The translations under genes and the position numbers were made by a program. Shown one piece after another: positions 55,819 through 64,000 of a DNA stretch of 64,000 nt. The DNA lies in NCBI GenBank assembly GCA_022842205.1, contig JALHQA010000006.1, positions 1 to 64,000 on the forward strand, in the 5' to 3' direction. Source of the stretch: Hyphomicrobiales bacterium. GTDB lineage: Bacteria; Pseudomonadota; Alphaproteobacteria; Rhizobiales; Methylopilaceae. The stretch's first letter is position 1; every line of letters starts with the position of its first letter. The notes under the pieces were generated by a model. That model was not told the DNA's origin and did not search any database. It saw nothing but the letters and a program-made list of their open reading frames with translations.

Positions 55819-57063
55819 ATGAACGCGCCCGTGCTGACAAAGACCGCTTACGACATTGACATGATCCGGAAGGATTTTCCGGCGCTGTCGATGGATGTGA
55901 ACGGCCGGCCGCTCGTTTATCTCGACAACGGTGCTTCGGCGCAGAAGCCGCGGCAGGTGCTGGACGCGATCCGGCATTCCTATGAAGCCGAGTACTCGAA
56001 TGTCCATCGTGGTTTGCATTATCTCGCAAATGCCGCGACGGAAGCCTACGAAGGCGCCCGCGAGTCGGTGCGCGGCTTTCTGAATGCCCCGTCCACCGAC
56101 GAGATTATCTTTACGCGTTCGGCGACCGGCGCGATCAATCTCGTGGCATCGAGTTTTGGCCAGTTCGGTATCCGCGAGGGCGACGAGATCGTCCTTTCCC
56201 TGCTTGAGCATCATTCGAACATCGTGCCGTGGCATTATCACCGCGAGCGCAGCGGCGCGGTTCTCAAATGGGTGCCAATTCTTGAGGACGGCACATTCGA
56301 CCTCGATGCGTATGAGAAGCTTCTGACGCCGAAGACCAAGATCGTTGCATTGACGCATATGTCCAACGTCACCGGCACCGTCACGCCGGCGAAAAAGATC
56401 ATCGAGCTTGCGCATGCGCGCGGTATTCCGGTGCTGCTCGATGGCTCGCAGGCCGCGGTTCACCTGCCGGTCGATGTGCGCGATCTCGATGTCGATTTCT
56501 ATGTCTTCACCGGCCACAAGCTGTACGGGCCAACCGGAATTGGCGTGCTGTACGGCAAGAAGGAATGGCTCGCGAAGCTGCCGCCCTACGAAGGCGGCGG
56601 TGAAATGATCCGTGACGTCACCGTCGACAATGTCACTTATGCCGATCCGCCCGCGCGTTTCGAAGCCGGGACGCCGCCGATCGTGCAGGCGGTCGGCCTA
56701 GGCGCGGCGATCAAATACGTCACCGCGCTTGGCCGCGACAAAATCCTCGCACACGAGACCGCGCTGCGGGACTATGCGCACGAGCGGCTCGGTTCGATGA
56801 ACTCGCTCCGGATATTCGGCACCAGCCCGGACAAGGGGGCCATCCTGTCTTTTGAAATGCAGGGGGCGCACGCGCACGATGTGGCCACAGTGCTCGACCG
56901 GCAGGGAATTGCGGTCCGGGCCGGCACCCATTGCGCCCAGCCGCTCCTTAACCGATATGGAGTGACGTCGACCTGCCGGGCCTCCTTCGGCCTGTACAAC
57001 ACGTTCGAGGAGGTCGATAAGCTGGCCGCGGCGCTTGAGAAGGCGCGCAGTCTGTTTTCCTGA
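55819..57063 (+). CDS. sufS: Cysteine desulfurase SufS
   Basis: A 414-residue group II cysteine desulfurase. The start MNAPVLTKTAYDIDMIRKDF precedes the fold; the PLP Lys234 is in TGHKLYGPTGIG and the persulfide Cys372 in RAGTHCAQPLL, matching the RAGHHCAQP consensus with a Thr. Group II enzymes usually need SufE or SufU to accept sulfur; neither is adjacent, though sufE could be elsewhere in the genome. It starts one base after sufD. Confidence 0.96.
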   Translation: MNAPVLTKTAYDIDMIRKDFPALSMDVNGRPLVYLDNGASAQKPRQVLDAIRHSYEAEYSNVHRGLHYLANAATEAYEGARESVRGFLNAPSTDEIIFTRSATGAINLVASSFGQFGIREGDEIVLSLLEHHSNIVPWHYHRERSGAVLKWVPILEDGTFDLDAYEKLLTPKTKIVALTHMSNVTGTVTPAKKIIELAHARGIPVLLDGSQAAVHLPVDVRDLDVDFYVFTGHKLYGPTGIGVLYGKKEWLAKLPPYEGGGEMIRDVTVDNVTYADPPARFEAGTPPIVQAVGLGAAIKYVTALGRDKILAHETALRDYAHERLGSMNSLRIFGTSPDKGAILSFEMQGAHAHDVATVLDRQGIAVRAGTHCAQPLLNRYGVTSTCRASFGLYNTFEEVDKLAAALEKARSLFS

Positions 57064-57072
57064 GATAAGACC

Positions 57073-57441
57073 ATGACCGATACCGCAACGACCCCGAATG
57101 CCGCCGCAGTGAACAGCGCTCTTCCGCAGGAAGAGCTCGACCGGCTGACGCAGGACATCGTCGGCGCGCTGAAGACCGTGTACGACCCGGAAATCCCGGT
57201 CGACATCTACGAGCTTGGGTTGATCTACAAGATCGACATCGCGGACGACCGCAACATTGCCATCGACATGACCCTTACAGCCCCGGCTTGCCCGGTGGCA
57301 GGTGAAATGCCTGGCTGGGTTCAGAATGCGGTAGGTGCGGTGCAGGGTGTCGGCGATGTGACGGTCAGCATGGTGTTCGATCCGCCGTGGACGCAGGCCC
57401 GGATGTCCGACGAGGCGCGCGTCGCTCTCGATATGTGGTGA
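57073..57441 (+). CDS. SUF system Fe-S assembly protein, DUF59/MIP18 family (SufT-like)
   Basis: A 122-residue protein with a DUF59 core: VYDPEIPVDIYELGLIYKI, MTLTAPACPVAGEMP (conserved Cys) and VSMVFDPPWTQARMS. DUF59 proteins help maturation and delivery of Fe-S clusters to target enzymes. It ends the visible suf operon; no sufA/HesB-type carrier follows, which is unusual because many alphaproteobacterial suf operons end with one. Confidence 0.9.
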   Translation: MTDTATTPNAAAVNSALPQEELDRLTQDIVGALKTVYDPEIPVDIYELGLIYKIDIADDRNIAIDMTLTAPACPVAGEMPGWVQNAVGAVQGVGDVTVSMVFDPPWTQARMSDEARVALDMW

Positions 57442-57548
57442 ACGGCTGACCAAAAGATTCGGCCGTATTTTCCTATAACTAAACAGCTTGTTAACCGAAT
57501 GGCGGCATTACTTGCACGTTGAGTGGTCTAGTTGCGTGCGAGTTAGTC

Positions 57549-58859
57549 ATGCGTATGTCGGTGTGTATTCGGGGTTCGTCCGCCCTTCGGCTGGCGGTTC
57601 TTGGCGTCGTAGCGATCTCTGCCTCGGCTTGCAGCCAGGCCGATCGATTTACCTACGACCCATTCTCCAATCCTTTTAACGGCAGAGAAACGACCGGCTC
57701 CGTAAGTGCGGCGCCGTCGGGCGGCGTCAGCTCGCAGCCTCTTCCGCCTCCGGGTGGTTATCAGAACTCCGGCTACACGGCGCCGGCTTATGCGCCCCAG
57801 CCGCAGCAGCAGTTTCCTTATTCTCAGCCGCAGTCGCAGCCTTACCGGCAAGCGGCTTACACGCCGTCGTCGATGCCGCAGCGCATGGCGCCGCCCAGTC
57901 CTCTGCCGCAGTATCAGACCCGGCCGGCGGAAAAGCCCGGCTGGTCGGCTCAGGGCGGTCAGCGCGTCACCGTCCAGGCAGGCGACACCGCGTATGGCCT
58001 CGGTGCGCGTTATGGCGTGCCGGCCAGCACGATCCTTCAGGCGAACAATCTGCCGCCGGGAGCGCAGCTTAACGCGGGCCAGAGCATCATAATTCCGGGC
58101 TATCGCGGCCCCGCGCAGGCTCAGCCGAACCCGCCCGTCAAGACGGCAAAGCCGAAGCCCGCGCCGGCCTCGTCCGGCAATGTCCATACGGTGCGCTCAG
58201 GCGATACGCTTTATTCGATCGCTCGTGAATACAATGTGCCGCCGCGTGAACTGGCGGACGCAAACAATATCGGGCTCGACTATCATGTCAGGCAGGGCGA
58301 AACGATCTCGCTCCCGCGTGCGCAGAAGGCCGTTGCCCGGGCTGACGAGCCAGCAAAGGTCTACCAGCCGGTCTACAAGGCTGAAGAAGACGCAAAGCCG
58401 TCATTTGAGCAGTCGCAGCCGGCCAAGCAGGAGCCGGTCGTGGCACGCGCGACGGACATGCCCCGCCAGGTTGCCGGTGGAACGGACTTCCGCTGGCCCG
58501 TTCGTGGCCGCGTAATCTCCGGCTTCGGCCAGAAACCCAACGGTCAGAGCAATGACGGTGTGAACATTTCGGTGCCGGAAGGTACGGAGATCAAGGCGGC
58601 GGAGGGCGGCGTTGTCGCCTATGCCGGCAACCAGCTCAAAGGCTTCGGCAATCTGGTTCTGATCCGCCATCAGGGCGAATGGGTCACGGCTTATGCCCAC
58701 GCCAGCGAAATTCTGGTCAAGCGCGGGGACACTGTTCGCAGAGGCCAGGTCATTGCGCGTTCCGGACGTACCGGCAACGTGACCTCGCCTCAGCTGCATT
58801 TCGAAGTCCGCAGGGGCGCCAGCCCGGTTGACCCGCTCAGCCACCTGCCAAACGTATAA
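57549..58859 (+). CDS. DipM/NlpD-like lipoprotein with two LysM domains and degenerate M23 domain
   Basis: A 436-residue envelope protein. The lipobox is SASAC near residue 28, followed by a Gln/Tyr/Pro-rich spacer. LysM domains at about 138-182 (VQAGDTAYGLGARYG) and 211-257 (VRSGDTLYSIAREYN) bind peptidoglycan. The M23 domain from residue 314 lacks zinc ligands: NDGVNIS replaces HxxxD and PQLHFEV replaces HxH. It is thus predicted to be a non-catalytic regulator of division amidases, as DipM and NlpD are, with the AMIN amidase at 33 kb the natural client. ATG at 57549 or 57555 is the start. Confidence 0.88.
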   Translation: MRMSVCIRGSSALRLAVLGVVAISASACSQADRFTYDPFSNPFNGRETTGSVSAAPSGGVSSQPLPPPGGYQNSGYTAPAYAPQPQQQFPYSQPQSQPYRQAAYTPSSMPQRMAPPSPLPQYQTRPAEKPGWSAQGGQRVTVQAGDTAYGLGARYGVPASTILQANNLPPGAQLNAGQSIIIPGYRGPAQAQPNPPVKTAKPKPAPASSGNVHTVRSGDTLYSIAREYNVPPRELADANNIGLDYHVRQGETISLPRAQKAVARADEPAKVYQPVYKAEEDAKPSFEQSQPAKQEPVVARATDMPRQVAGGTDFRWPVRGRVISGFGQKPNGQSNDGVNISVPEGTEIKAAEGGVVAYAGNQLKGFGNLVLIRHQGEWVTAYAHASEILVKRGDTVRRGQVIARSGRTGNVTSPQLHFEVRRGASPVDPLSHLPNV

Positions 58860-58903
58860 CCAGAAGAAGCGGCGGACCTGAAAAGTCCCGCATTGAGGCA
58901 CAC

Positions 58904-58935
58904 TCGGCCGGGTTAAAACCCGGCCGATTTTTTTT
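58904..58935 (+). terminator. Rho-independent terminator overlapping the DUF815 stop
   Basis: TCGGCCGGGTT (58904-58914) and AACCCGGCCGA (58917-58927) form an 11-bp stem followed by eight T residues (58928-58935). It ends the DipM-like transcript; the end of the T-run forms part of the stop codon of the convergent DUF815 gene. Confidence 0.9.
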
Positions 58936-59788
58936 ATGTGAGTTTGGCGCCGAGGCGGCCCGCCAGATCGACGATGAACTGCCACGCCGTGCGGCCCGAG
59001 CGCGACCCGCGGGTGGCCGCCCATTCCAGCGCTTCCGCGCGCAGATCGGTCGCCTCGATTTCCAGATTGTACCGCCGCACATAGCCGCGGATCATGTCGA
59101 GATAGTCGTCCTGGCTGCATGGATGGAAGCCGAGCCAGATACCGAAACGATCGGAGAGAGAGACCTTCTCTTCGACCGCCTCGCCGGGATTGATGGCGGT
59201 GGAGCGCTCGTTCTCGATCATCTCCCGCGGCATGAGATGACGGCGGTTGGACGTTGCATAGAAGATCACATTGTCCGGGCGGCCCTCGATACCGCCGTCA
59301 AGAACGGTCTTGAGCGCCTTGTAGGAGCTGTCGCCGACATCGAAGCTGAGATCGTCGCAGAACAGCACGAAACGATGTGGGGTGCCTCGAACCTCGTTCA
59401 GCAGAACAGGAAGGCTCTCGATATCGTCCCGGTTGATCTCGACCAGCTTCAACGGCTGGCTTGCGCTCACCGTGGCGTGAACCGCCTTGACCAGCGAGCT
59501 CTTCCCCATGCCTCTGGCGCCCCAGAGCAGGGCGTTATTGGCCGGCAGGCCGGCGGCAAATCTCTCGGTATTTTCGCGCAAAGTGTCGCGCGAGCGGTCG
59601 ATTCCTTTCAAAAGAGCGAGATCGACGCGGTTGACGTGCGGTACCGGTACCAGCCTGGGCTCGGCAGCTTGCCAGATAAAGGCGTCGGCGCCGGCTAGGT
59701 CAGTTGGCGCTGCCGGAGGCGGAGAAAGCCGCTCAAGGGCGTCGGCAATGCGGCTCAGGGCTTCTGAAGTCGGGGGGATAACGGTCAT
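58934..59788 (-). CDS. DUF815 family AAA-type ATPase
   Basis: A 284-residue P-loop protein. Walker A is GARGMGKSS at residues 90-98, Walker B VLFCDDLSFD, and the sensor region VIFYATSNRRHLMPREM. The family is widespread and uncharacterised, sometimes mislabelled as oxidoreductase. The block RFGIWLGFHPCSQDDYLDM and the C-terminal SGRTAWQFIVDLAG are typical. ATG at 59788 has no Shine-Dalgarno sequence; a GTG twelve codons upstream is a poor alternative. It is divergent from yajC. Confidence 0.85.
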   Translation of the reverse strand: MTVIPPTSEALSRIADALERLSPPPAAPTDLAGADAFIWQAAEPRLVPVPHVNRVDLALLKGIDRSRDTLRENTERFAAGLPANNALLWGARGMGKSSLVKAVHATVSASQPLKLVEINRDDIESLPVLLNEVRGTPHRFVLFCDDLSFDVGDSSYKALKTVLDGGIEGRPDNVIFYATSNRRHLMPREMIENERSTAINPGEAVEEKVSLSDRFGIWLGFHPCSQDDYLDMIRGYVRRYNLEIEATDLRAEALEWAATRGSRSGRTAWQFIVDLAGRLGAKLT

Positions 59789-59913
59789 GGGAAGGAGATA
59801 AAGGCGGTCATCCCGGCTGTCCACGGGGGGCGATTGCTTTCCCCCCGCTGGTGGCTATAGTCCCGGCCGCTTCGCCAAGCGCGATATTGCCAGCCAATTT
59901 CGAGGAGATTTCG

Positions 59914-60249
59914 ATGTTTGTGACGCCCGCTTTCGCCCAGGCTGCCGGCGGTGATGCGGGACCGGGGCTGCTGATTCAGTTCATGCCTTTCGTCCTCATC
60001 TTCGTGATCATGTACTTCCTCGTGATCCGTCCGCAGCAGCGCCGTCTCAAGACGCACCGCGAAATGATCGGCGGCATCCGCCGGGGCGACACCGTGGTGA
60101 CCACGGGCGGCATCATCGGCAAGGTGACCAAGGTCATCGACGAGCAGGAAATCGAACTGCAGATCGCCGACAATGTTCGTGTTCGCGCCGCGCGCGGCAT
60201 GATCAGCGATGTCCGCGCCAAGGGCGAGCCCGTGAGCGGCGACGCCTGA
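59914..60249 (+). CDS. yajC: Sec translocase accessory subunit YajC
   Basis: A 111-residue single-pass inner-membrane protein, part of SecDF-YajC-YidC. The membrane helix (FMPFVLIFVIMYFLVIRPQQ) ends in the family signature RPQQRR, followed by a cytoplasmic domain with RRGDTVVTTGGIIGKVTKV. ATG at 59914 is preceded by GAGGAG. It heads the yajC-secD-secF operon. Confidence 0.95.
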   Translation: MFVTPAFAQAAGGDAGPGLLIQFMPFVLIFVIMYFLVIRPQQRRLKTHREMIGGIRRGDTVVTTGGIIGKVTKVIDEQEIELQIADNVRVRAARGMISDVRAKGEPVSGDA

Positions 60250-60265
60250 ACGGCGGCGAGTCTCC

Positions 60266-61870
60266 ATGCTTCACTATTCGCGCACCAAGACCATCCTGAC
60301 TCTCCTGTTTGTCGGGCTCGGTCTGCTCCTTGTCGTTCCGAACCTGTTGCCGCCGGAGACCCGGGCGAGCCTGCCGCATTGGGCGCAGCGCACGATCGTG
60401 CTCGGGCTCGATCTTCAGGGCGGTTCGCACATCCTGCTGGAGGTCGATGCGAACGCGCTCCGCGAGGAGCGGCAGGAGGGCCTGCGCGATGAAGTCCGCA
60501 ACGCGCTGCGTGATGAACGCGTCGGGTATAGCGGGCTCGGCAATTCTGGTGCCGGCGTACAGGTGCGCCTGCGCGACCCGGCCGATCTCGACAAGGCAAT
60601 GACGCGCCTGCGGCAGCTCGCCCAGCCAATATCCAATTCGCTGATTGGCGGGGGCGGCGCGCAGACCCTCGATATTGCCAGCACGCCTGACGGCGTCATT
60701 ACACTGACCCCGACGCAGGCTGGTCTCGACGACACCATCCGCCGCGCGGTCGATCAATCCATCGAGATCGTGCGCCGCCGTGTCGACGAACTCGGCACGA
60801 CCGAACCGAGCATTCAGCGTCAGGGTGCGGACCGTATCCTCGTCCAGGTGCCCGGCCTGCAAGATCCACAACGCCTGAAGCAGCTCATCGGCACGACCGC
60901 GAAGCTGACGTTCCGCATGGTCGATCTGTCAATGCCGGTGCAGCAGGCGGAGGCGACGCGCCCGCCGCCGGAATCCGAAATCCTGCCCAGCGTCGATAAC
61001 GAATCCGAAAAATATCTCATCGAGAAGCGCGTGCTGGTTTCGGGCGAGGACCTTATCGATGCTCAGCCAGGTTTCGATCAACGCAGCAACGAGCCGGTCG
61101 TCACCTTCCGGTTCAACGCGAACGGCGCGCGCCGGTTCGCCGCGGCAACGACGCAGAATGTCGGCAAGCCGTTCGCCATCGTGCTCGACAACAAGGTCAT
61201 CTCCGCTCCGCGCATCAACGAGCCGATCACTGGCGGCTCTGGCCAGATTTCCGGCCAGTTTACCGTCGAAAGCGCCAACAACCTCGCGATCCTTCTGCGC
61301 GCCGGCGCACTGCCCGCGCCGCTGACCATCGTTGAGGAACGCACCGTCGGTCCGGGCCTCGGCCGCGACTCCATCGAGGCCGGCACGAAGGCGACGATCT
61401 ATGCCGGTATCTTCGTCGTCCTGTTCATGTTCGCGACCTATGGCGTTTTCGGCTTCATCGCCAATCTCGCGCTGATCGTGCATGTCGGTCTGATCCTTGG
61501 CCTGATGTCGATCCTAGGGGCAACGATGACGCTCCCCGGCATCGCCGGCATCGTTTTGACCATCGGCACGGCCGTCGACTCGAACGTCTTGATCTACGAG
61601 CGCATACGCGAGGAGTTCAAAGGCGGGCGATCCGTCGTGAGCGCCATCCAGGCTGGCTTCGAGCGCGCGTTCGCGACCATTATCGACTCCAATTCGACGA
61701 TGTTCATCGCGGCGCTGATCCTGTTCCTGATGGGATCGGGTCCGGTGAAGGGCTTTGCCGTGGTGTTCATCCTTGGCATTCTGACGACCGTCGTTACCGC
61801 CGTAACGCTTACGCGCATGATGATCGCCCTCTGGTACCGCTGGACGCGTGCCAAGACGATTCCGTTCTGA
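60266..61870 (+). CDS. secD: Protein translocase subunit SecD
   Basis: A 534-residue RND-type protein using the proton gradient to complete protein export. It has one N-terminal membrane helix, a large periplasmic domain (GLDLQGGSHILLEVD, and the P1 segment), and five C-terminal helices with VLTIGTAVDSNVLIYERIREE, which carries the Asp of the SecD D4-type motif. It is 16 bases after yajC and 10 bases before secF. Confidence 0.96.
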   Translation: MLHYSRTKTILTLLFVGLGLLLVVPNLLPPETRASLPHWAQRTIVLGLDLQGGSHILLEVDANALREERQEGLRDEVRNALRDERVGYSGLGNSGAGVQVRLRDPADLDKAMTRLRQLAQPISNSLIGGGGAQTLDIASTPDGVITLTPTQAGLDDTIRRAVDQSIEIVRRRVDELGTTEPSIQRQGADRILVQVPGLQDPQRLKQLIGTTAKLTFRMVDLSMPVQQAEATRPPPESEILPSVDNESEKYLIEKRVLVSGEDLIDAQPGFDQRSNEPVVTFRFNANGARRFAAATTQNVGKPFAIVLDNKVISAPRINEPITGGSGQISGQFTVESANNLAILLRAGALPAPLTIVEERTVGPGLGRDSIEAGTKATIYAGIFVVLFMFATYGVFGFIANLALIVHVGLILGLMSILGATMTLPGIAGIVLTIGTAVDSNVLIYERIREEFKGGRSVVSAIQAGFERAFATIIDSNSTMFIAALILFLMGSGPVKGFAVVFILGILTTVVTAVTLTRMMIALWYRWTRAKTIPF

Positions 61871-61880
61871 GGAGAAGAAG

Positions 61881-62816
61881 GTGCGCCTTTTAAGACTCTG
61901 GCCGGAAAACAGCGCCGTCCGCTTCATGCGCTGGCGGCATGTCAGCATGCCGTTCTCGGCGCTGATGTCGCTTGTTATCGTGGCTCTGTTCTTCACGCAC
62001 GGCCTGAACTTCGGCATCGACTTCAAGGGCGGCACGCTCATGGAGATTCATGCCAAGTCCGGTACGGCCGATGTTGCGTCCGTCCGCGAGCAGGCCAACG
62101 CATTCGGCTTCGGCGAGGTCGAAGTCCAGGAGTTCGGTTCCGAAGGCAATCTGTCGCTGCGTTTTCCGATCCAGGAAGGCGGCGAGGCGGCGCAGAGCGC
62201 CGTGGTACAGAAAGCGCGTGACACTTTCAGCGCCGCATATGAATTTCAGCGCGTTGAAACCGTCGGCCCGCGCGTGTCCGGCGAGCTCGTGCAGGCCGGA
62301 ACTGTCGGTGTCGTGCTGTCGCTCGTCGCGGTGCTCGCCTATCTCTGGTTTCGCTTCGAGCGCAATCTGGCGATGGGCGCGCTGATCGGCACGCTGCATG
62401 ATGTGCTGCTGACCTGCGGCTTTTTCATCATTACGCAGCTCGAATTCAACATGACGTCGATCGCCGCGATCCTGACCATCGTCGGCTATTCGCTGAACGA
62501 AACCGTCGTCGTGTTCGACCGCACGCGCGAACTGCTACGCCGCTACAAGACCATGCCGGACGTCGAACTGCTGGACTTGTCCATCAATACGACCATGTCG
62601 CGCACCGCCATCACCTCGATGACGACCTTCCTGTCGTTGCTCGCACTCGTCGTTTTCGGCGGCAAGGCGATCGAGGACTTCGCCGTGGTGATGCTTATCG
62701 GCATCGTCATCTGTACCTATTCGGCGATTTTCGTGTCGTCGCCGTCGTTGATCTATCTCGGTCTGCGCCAGGGCAAATTCCAGAACGTTCCGGAAGCTGC
62801 GCCGGCGCGGCCCTGA
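61881..62816 (+). CDS. secF: Protein translocase subunit SecF
   Basis: A 311-residue partner of SecD with six membrane helices. The motif NFGIDFKGGTLMEI follows the first helix, and YSLNETVVVFDRTRELLRR and MSRTAITSMTTFLSLLALV carry the conserved polar residues. The start is GTG at 61881 behind GGAGAA; the upstream part of the open frame overlaps secD and is not used. Confidence 0.96.
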   Translation: MRLLRLWPENSAVRFMRWRHVSMPFSALMSLVIVALFFTHGLNFGIDFKGGTLMEIHAKSGTADVASVREQANAFGFGEVEVQEFGSEGNLSLRFPIQEGGEAAQSAVVQKARDTFSAAYEFQRVETVGPRVSGELVQAGTVGVVLSLVAVLAYLWFRFERNLAMGALIGTLHDVLLTCGFFIITQLEFNMTSIAAILTIVGYSLNETVVVFDRTRELLRRYKTMPDVELLDLSINTTMSRTAITSMTTFLSLLALVVFGGKAIEDFAVVMLIGIVICTYSAIFVSSPSLIYLGLRQGKFQNVPEAAPARP

Positions 62817-62820
62817 GCCG

Positions 62821-63213
62821 ATGGCGAAGTCTCCCGAAACCGCGCACTTCCCCGGCAAGGCGCCGCTCGACGCCTACGGCAATGGCGGCTTCCGCTTCGC
62901 GGACATGTCGCATCGCGGCTCCATTCTCTGCCTGCCCAGCGGCATCTGGGAATGGGACGCGGCGGACGCGTCCGGCATCACGGCCGACAGCCTGGCCCGC
63001 GCCATGCAGGAGGCGGCGGACATGGAGATCTTCCTGATCGGGACCGGCGACCAGCATGTTCCGCTGGCTCCCGCCCTTCGTGACGCGCTGCGCGAGGCGG
63101 GCCTGCGTGTCGATATCATGGCAACCGGACCGGCGGCGCGTACCTACAATATTCTGCTCGGCGATCAGCGCAAGGTGGGCGCCGCGCTGATCGCGGTCGA
63201 GAACGTTCGATGA
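62821..63213 (+). CDS. Mth938-like domain protein (DUF498/NDUFAF3 family)
   Basis: A 130-residue cytosolic protein with the Mth938 fold: INGYG-type start replaced by LDAYGNGGFRFADMSHRGSI, then DMEIFLIGTGDQHVP and MATGPAARTYNILLGDQRKVGAAL. The eukaryotic relative NDUFAF3 assists complex I assembly; bacterial relatives lie after secF and before a squalene synthase-like gene, as here. It overlaps the next gene as ATGA. Confidence 0.88.
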   Translation: MAKSPETAHFPGKAPLDAYGNGGFRFADMSHRGSILCLPSGIWEWDAADASGITADSLARAMQEAADMEIFLIGTGDQHVPLAPALRDALREAGLRVDIMATGPAARTYNILLGDQRKVGAALIAVENVR

Positions 63214-64000
63214 TGGACACGGCTGTTTACTGCCAACGGCTGGTCCGTGAGCAGGATCCGGACCGTTACTTCACGGCGTTGTTTGCGCCGGAAGCGCGGC
63301 GGCCGCATCTCTTTGCCTTGTATGCCTTCAATTCGGAACTGGCGCGCGTGCGTGAAAGCGTATCGGAGCCGGGGCCGGGTGAAATCCGCCTGGCCTGGTG
63401 GCGCGAGGTCTTCGAAGGCGGGCGCGGCGAGGAGGCCGGTGCCCATCCGGTCGCAAGCGCCATGCTGCAAACGATTGCGGACAATCGTCTGCCGCGGGAA
63501 GCTTTTATACGCATGACGGAAGCGCGGGTATTCGATCTTTACGACGACCCGGTTCCGACCCTGAACGATCTCGAAGGCTATGCCGGAGACACGTCCTCGG
63601 CGTTGATCCGTCTGGCCTCGATCGTTCTGGCTGAGGGCCGCGAACCGGGCGGTGCGGAAGCCGCCGGCCATGCGGGCGTTGCCTATGCGATAATCGGGCT
63701 TTTGCGTGCGCTGCCGTTTCAGGCCCAGCGCGGGCAGGTGTTCCTTCCGGCCGAGGTGCTTGCGCGCCATGGTGCTCGACGCGATGACATCTTGCACGGT
63801 GAGGCTACCGACGCGGTGCGCGCCACGTTGGCGGACATGCGTGCGCTGGCGCGGAGGCATCTGGAGGCGGCGCGAAGCGCGACGCACGGGCCGGAAAGTG
63901 CACCAGCTTTTCTGCCGCTGGTGATCGCCGAGCTCTATCTGAAGAAGATGGAACAGCCGGGTTACGAGCCGTTCCGGACGCCGGTGGAAATAGCCCAATG
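63210..64000 (+). CDS. Squalene/phytoene synthase family protein (NDUFAF6-like), truncated by window end
   Basis: 263 complete residues are visible from ATG at 63210, open to the window edge. Features of the trans-isoprenyl synthase fold are PHLFALYAFNSELARVRESV, IRLAWWREVFEGG, FDLYDDPVPTLNDLEGYAGDTSSALIRLAS cut across two family blocks, and GVAYAIIGLLRALPF. The two Asp-rich motifs of true squalene or phytoene synthases are weak, so this is probably the NDUFAF6-type group implicated in complex I assembly rather than carotenoid or hopanoid synthesis. Adjacency to the Mth938/NDUFAF3-like gene supports that. This is inference. Confidence 0.8.
   Translation, partial: MMDTAVYCQRLVREQDPDRYFTALFAPEARRPHLFALYAFNSELARVRESVSEPGPGEIRLAWWREVFEGGRGEEAGAHPVASAMLQTIADNRLPREAFIRMTEARVFDLYDDPVPTLNDLEGYAGDTSSALIRLASIVLAEGREPGGAEAAGHAGVAYAIIGLLRALPFQAQRGQVFLPAEVLARHGARRDDILHGEATDAVRATLADMRALARRHLEAARSATHGPESAPAFLPLVIAELYLKKMEQPGYEPFRTPVEIAQ

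Overview
The window reads as a chromosomal core segment of a GC-rich alphaproteobacterium, most likely of the Hyphomicrobiales (Rhizobiales). Supporting signs are the gene sets ppx-rlmE, rpsF-rpsR-DUF2232-rplI, M48 protease-DsbA-aroQ-accB-accC-aat, DUF815-yajC-secD-secF, a stand-alone NDUFA12-type complex I subunit, an RNase E with a charged insertion in its S1 domain, and a suf operon headed by an Irr-like iron-control palindrome. I saw no insertion sequence, prophage, CRISPR array, rRNA or tRNA. Species-level identity cannot be read from the sequence alone.

Layout. 1-2.3 kb: the tail of a membrane protein, two tiny genes, rlmE and ppx. 2.5-7.7 kb: panB, a lysine-rich exported protein, an ~860-base gap packed with hairpins, then a YfgM-like protein, a 96-residue lipoprotein where bamB is expected, and der. 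7.7-19.3 kb, mostly minus strand: an SDR enzyme, purF-cvpA-radA, msrB (plus), alr-dnaB-cfa and the rpsF ribosomal operon. 19.7-23 kb: small exported or conserved unknowns, the NDUFA12-like gene and a DUF2155 protein. 23-28.3 kb, minus: aat, accC, accB, aroQ, a DsbA-type thiol protein and an M48 metalloprotease. 28.4-42.5 kb: an aminotransferase, rne with a long leader, a Tat-independent amidase, PBP1A, a small Cys-rich exported protein, a head-rich trimeric autotransporter, prfB with its programmed frameshift, and an M23 peptidase. 42.5-50.6 kb: bcp, a large AsmA-like protein, tyrS, anmK, an AEC transporter and an alpha/beta hydrolase. 50.6-57.4 kb: the suf operon. 57.5 kb to the end: a DipM-like lipoprotein, DUF815, yajC-secD-secF, an Mth938 protein and a truncated squalene/phytoene synthase family gene.

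How the genes fit together. Envelope construction dominates: amidase, PBP1A, M23 and DipM-like factors, AsmA-like protein, alanine racemase, AnmK recycling, the Sec accessory complex, DsbA and M48 quality control, and lipid modification by Cfa and AccBC. The rest is translation (RF2, TyrRS, S6/S18/L9, RlmE, Der), replication and repair (DnaB, RadA), and Fe-S assembly under probable iron control.

Most worth a second look: the orphan structured region at 4.7-5.3 kb, the apparent miniature BamB, the 17-bp palindrome before suf, an ABM-like gene inserted between sufB and sufC, the head-rich YadA-type adhesin with an unusual N-terminal domain, and six convergent gene pairs that share exactly four bases of overlapping stop codons. 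Two of those six pairs involve tiny ORFs that would otherwise be easy to dismiss.
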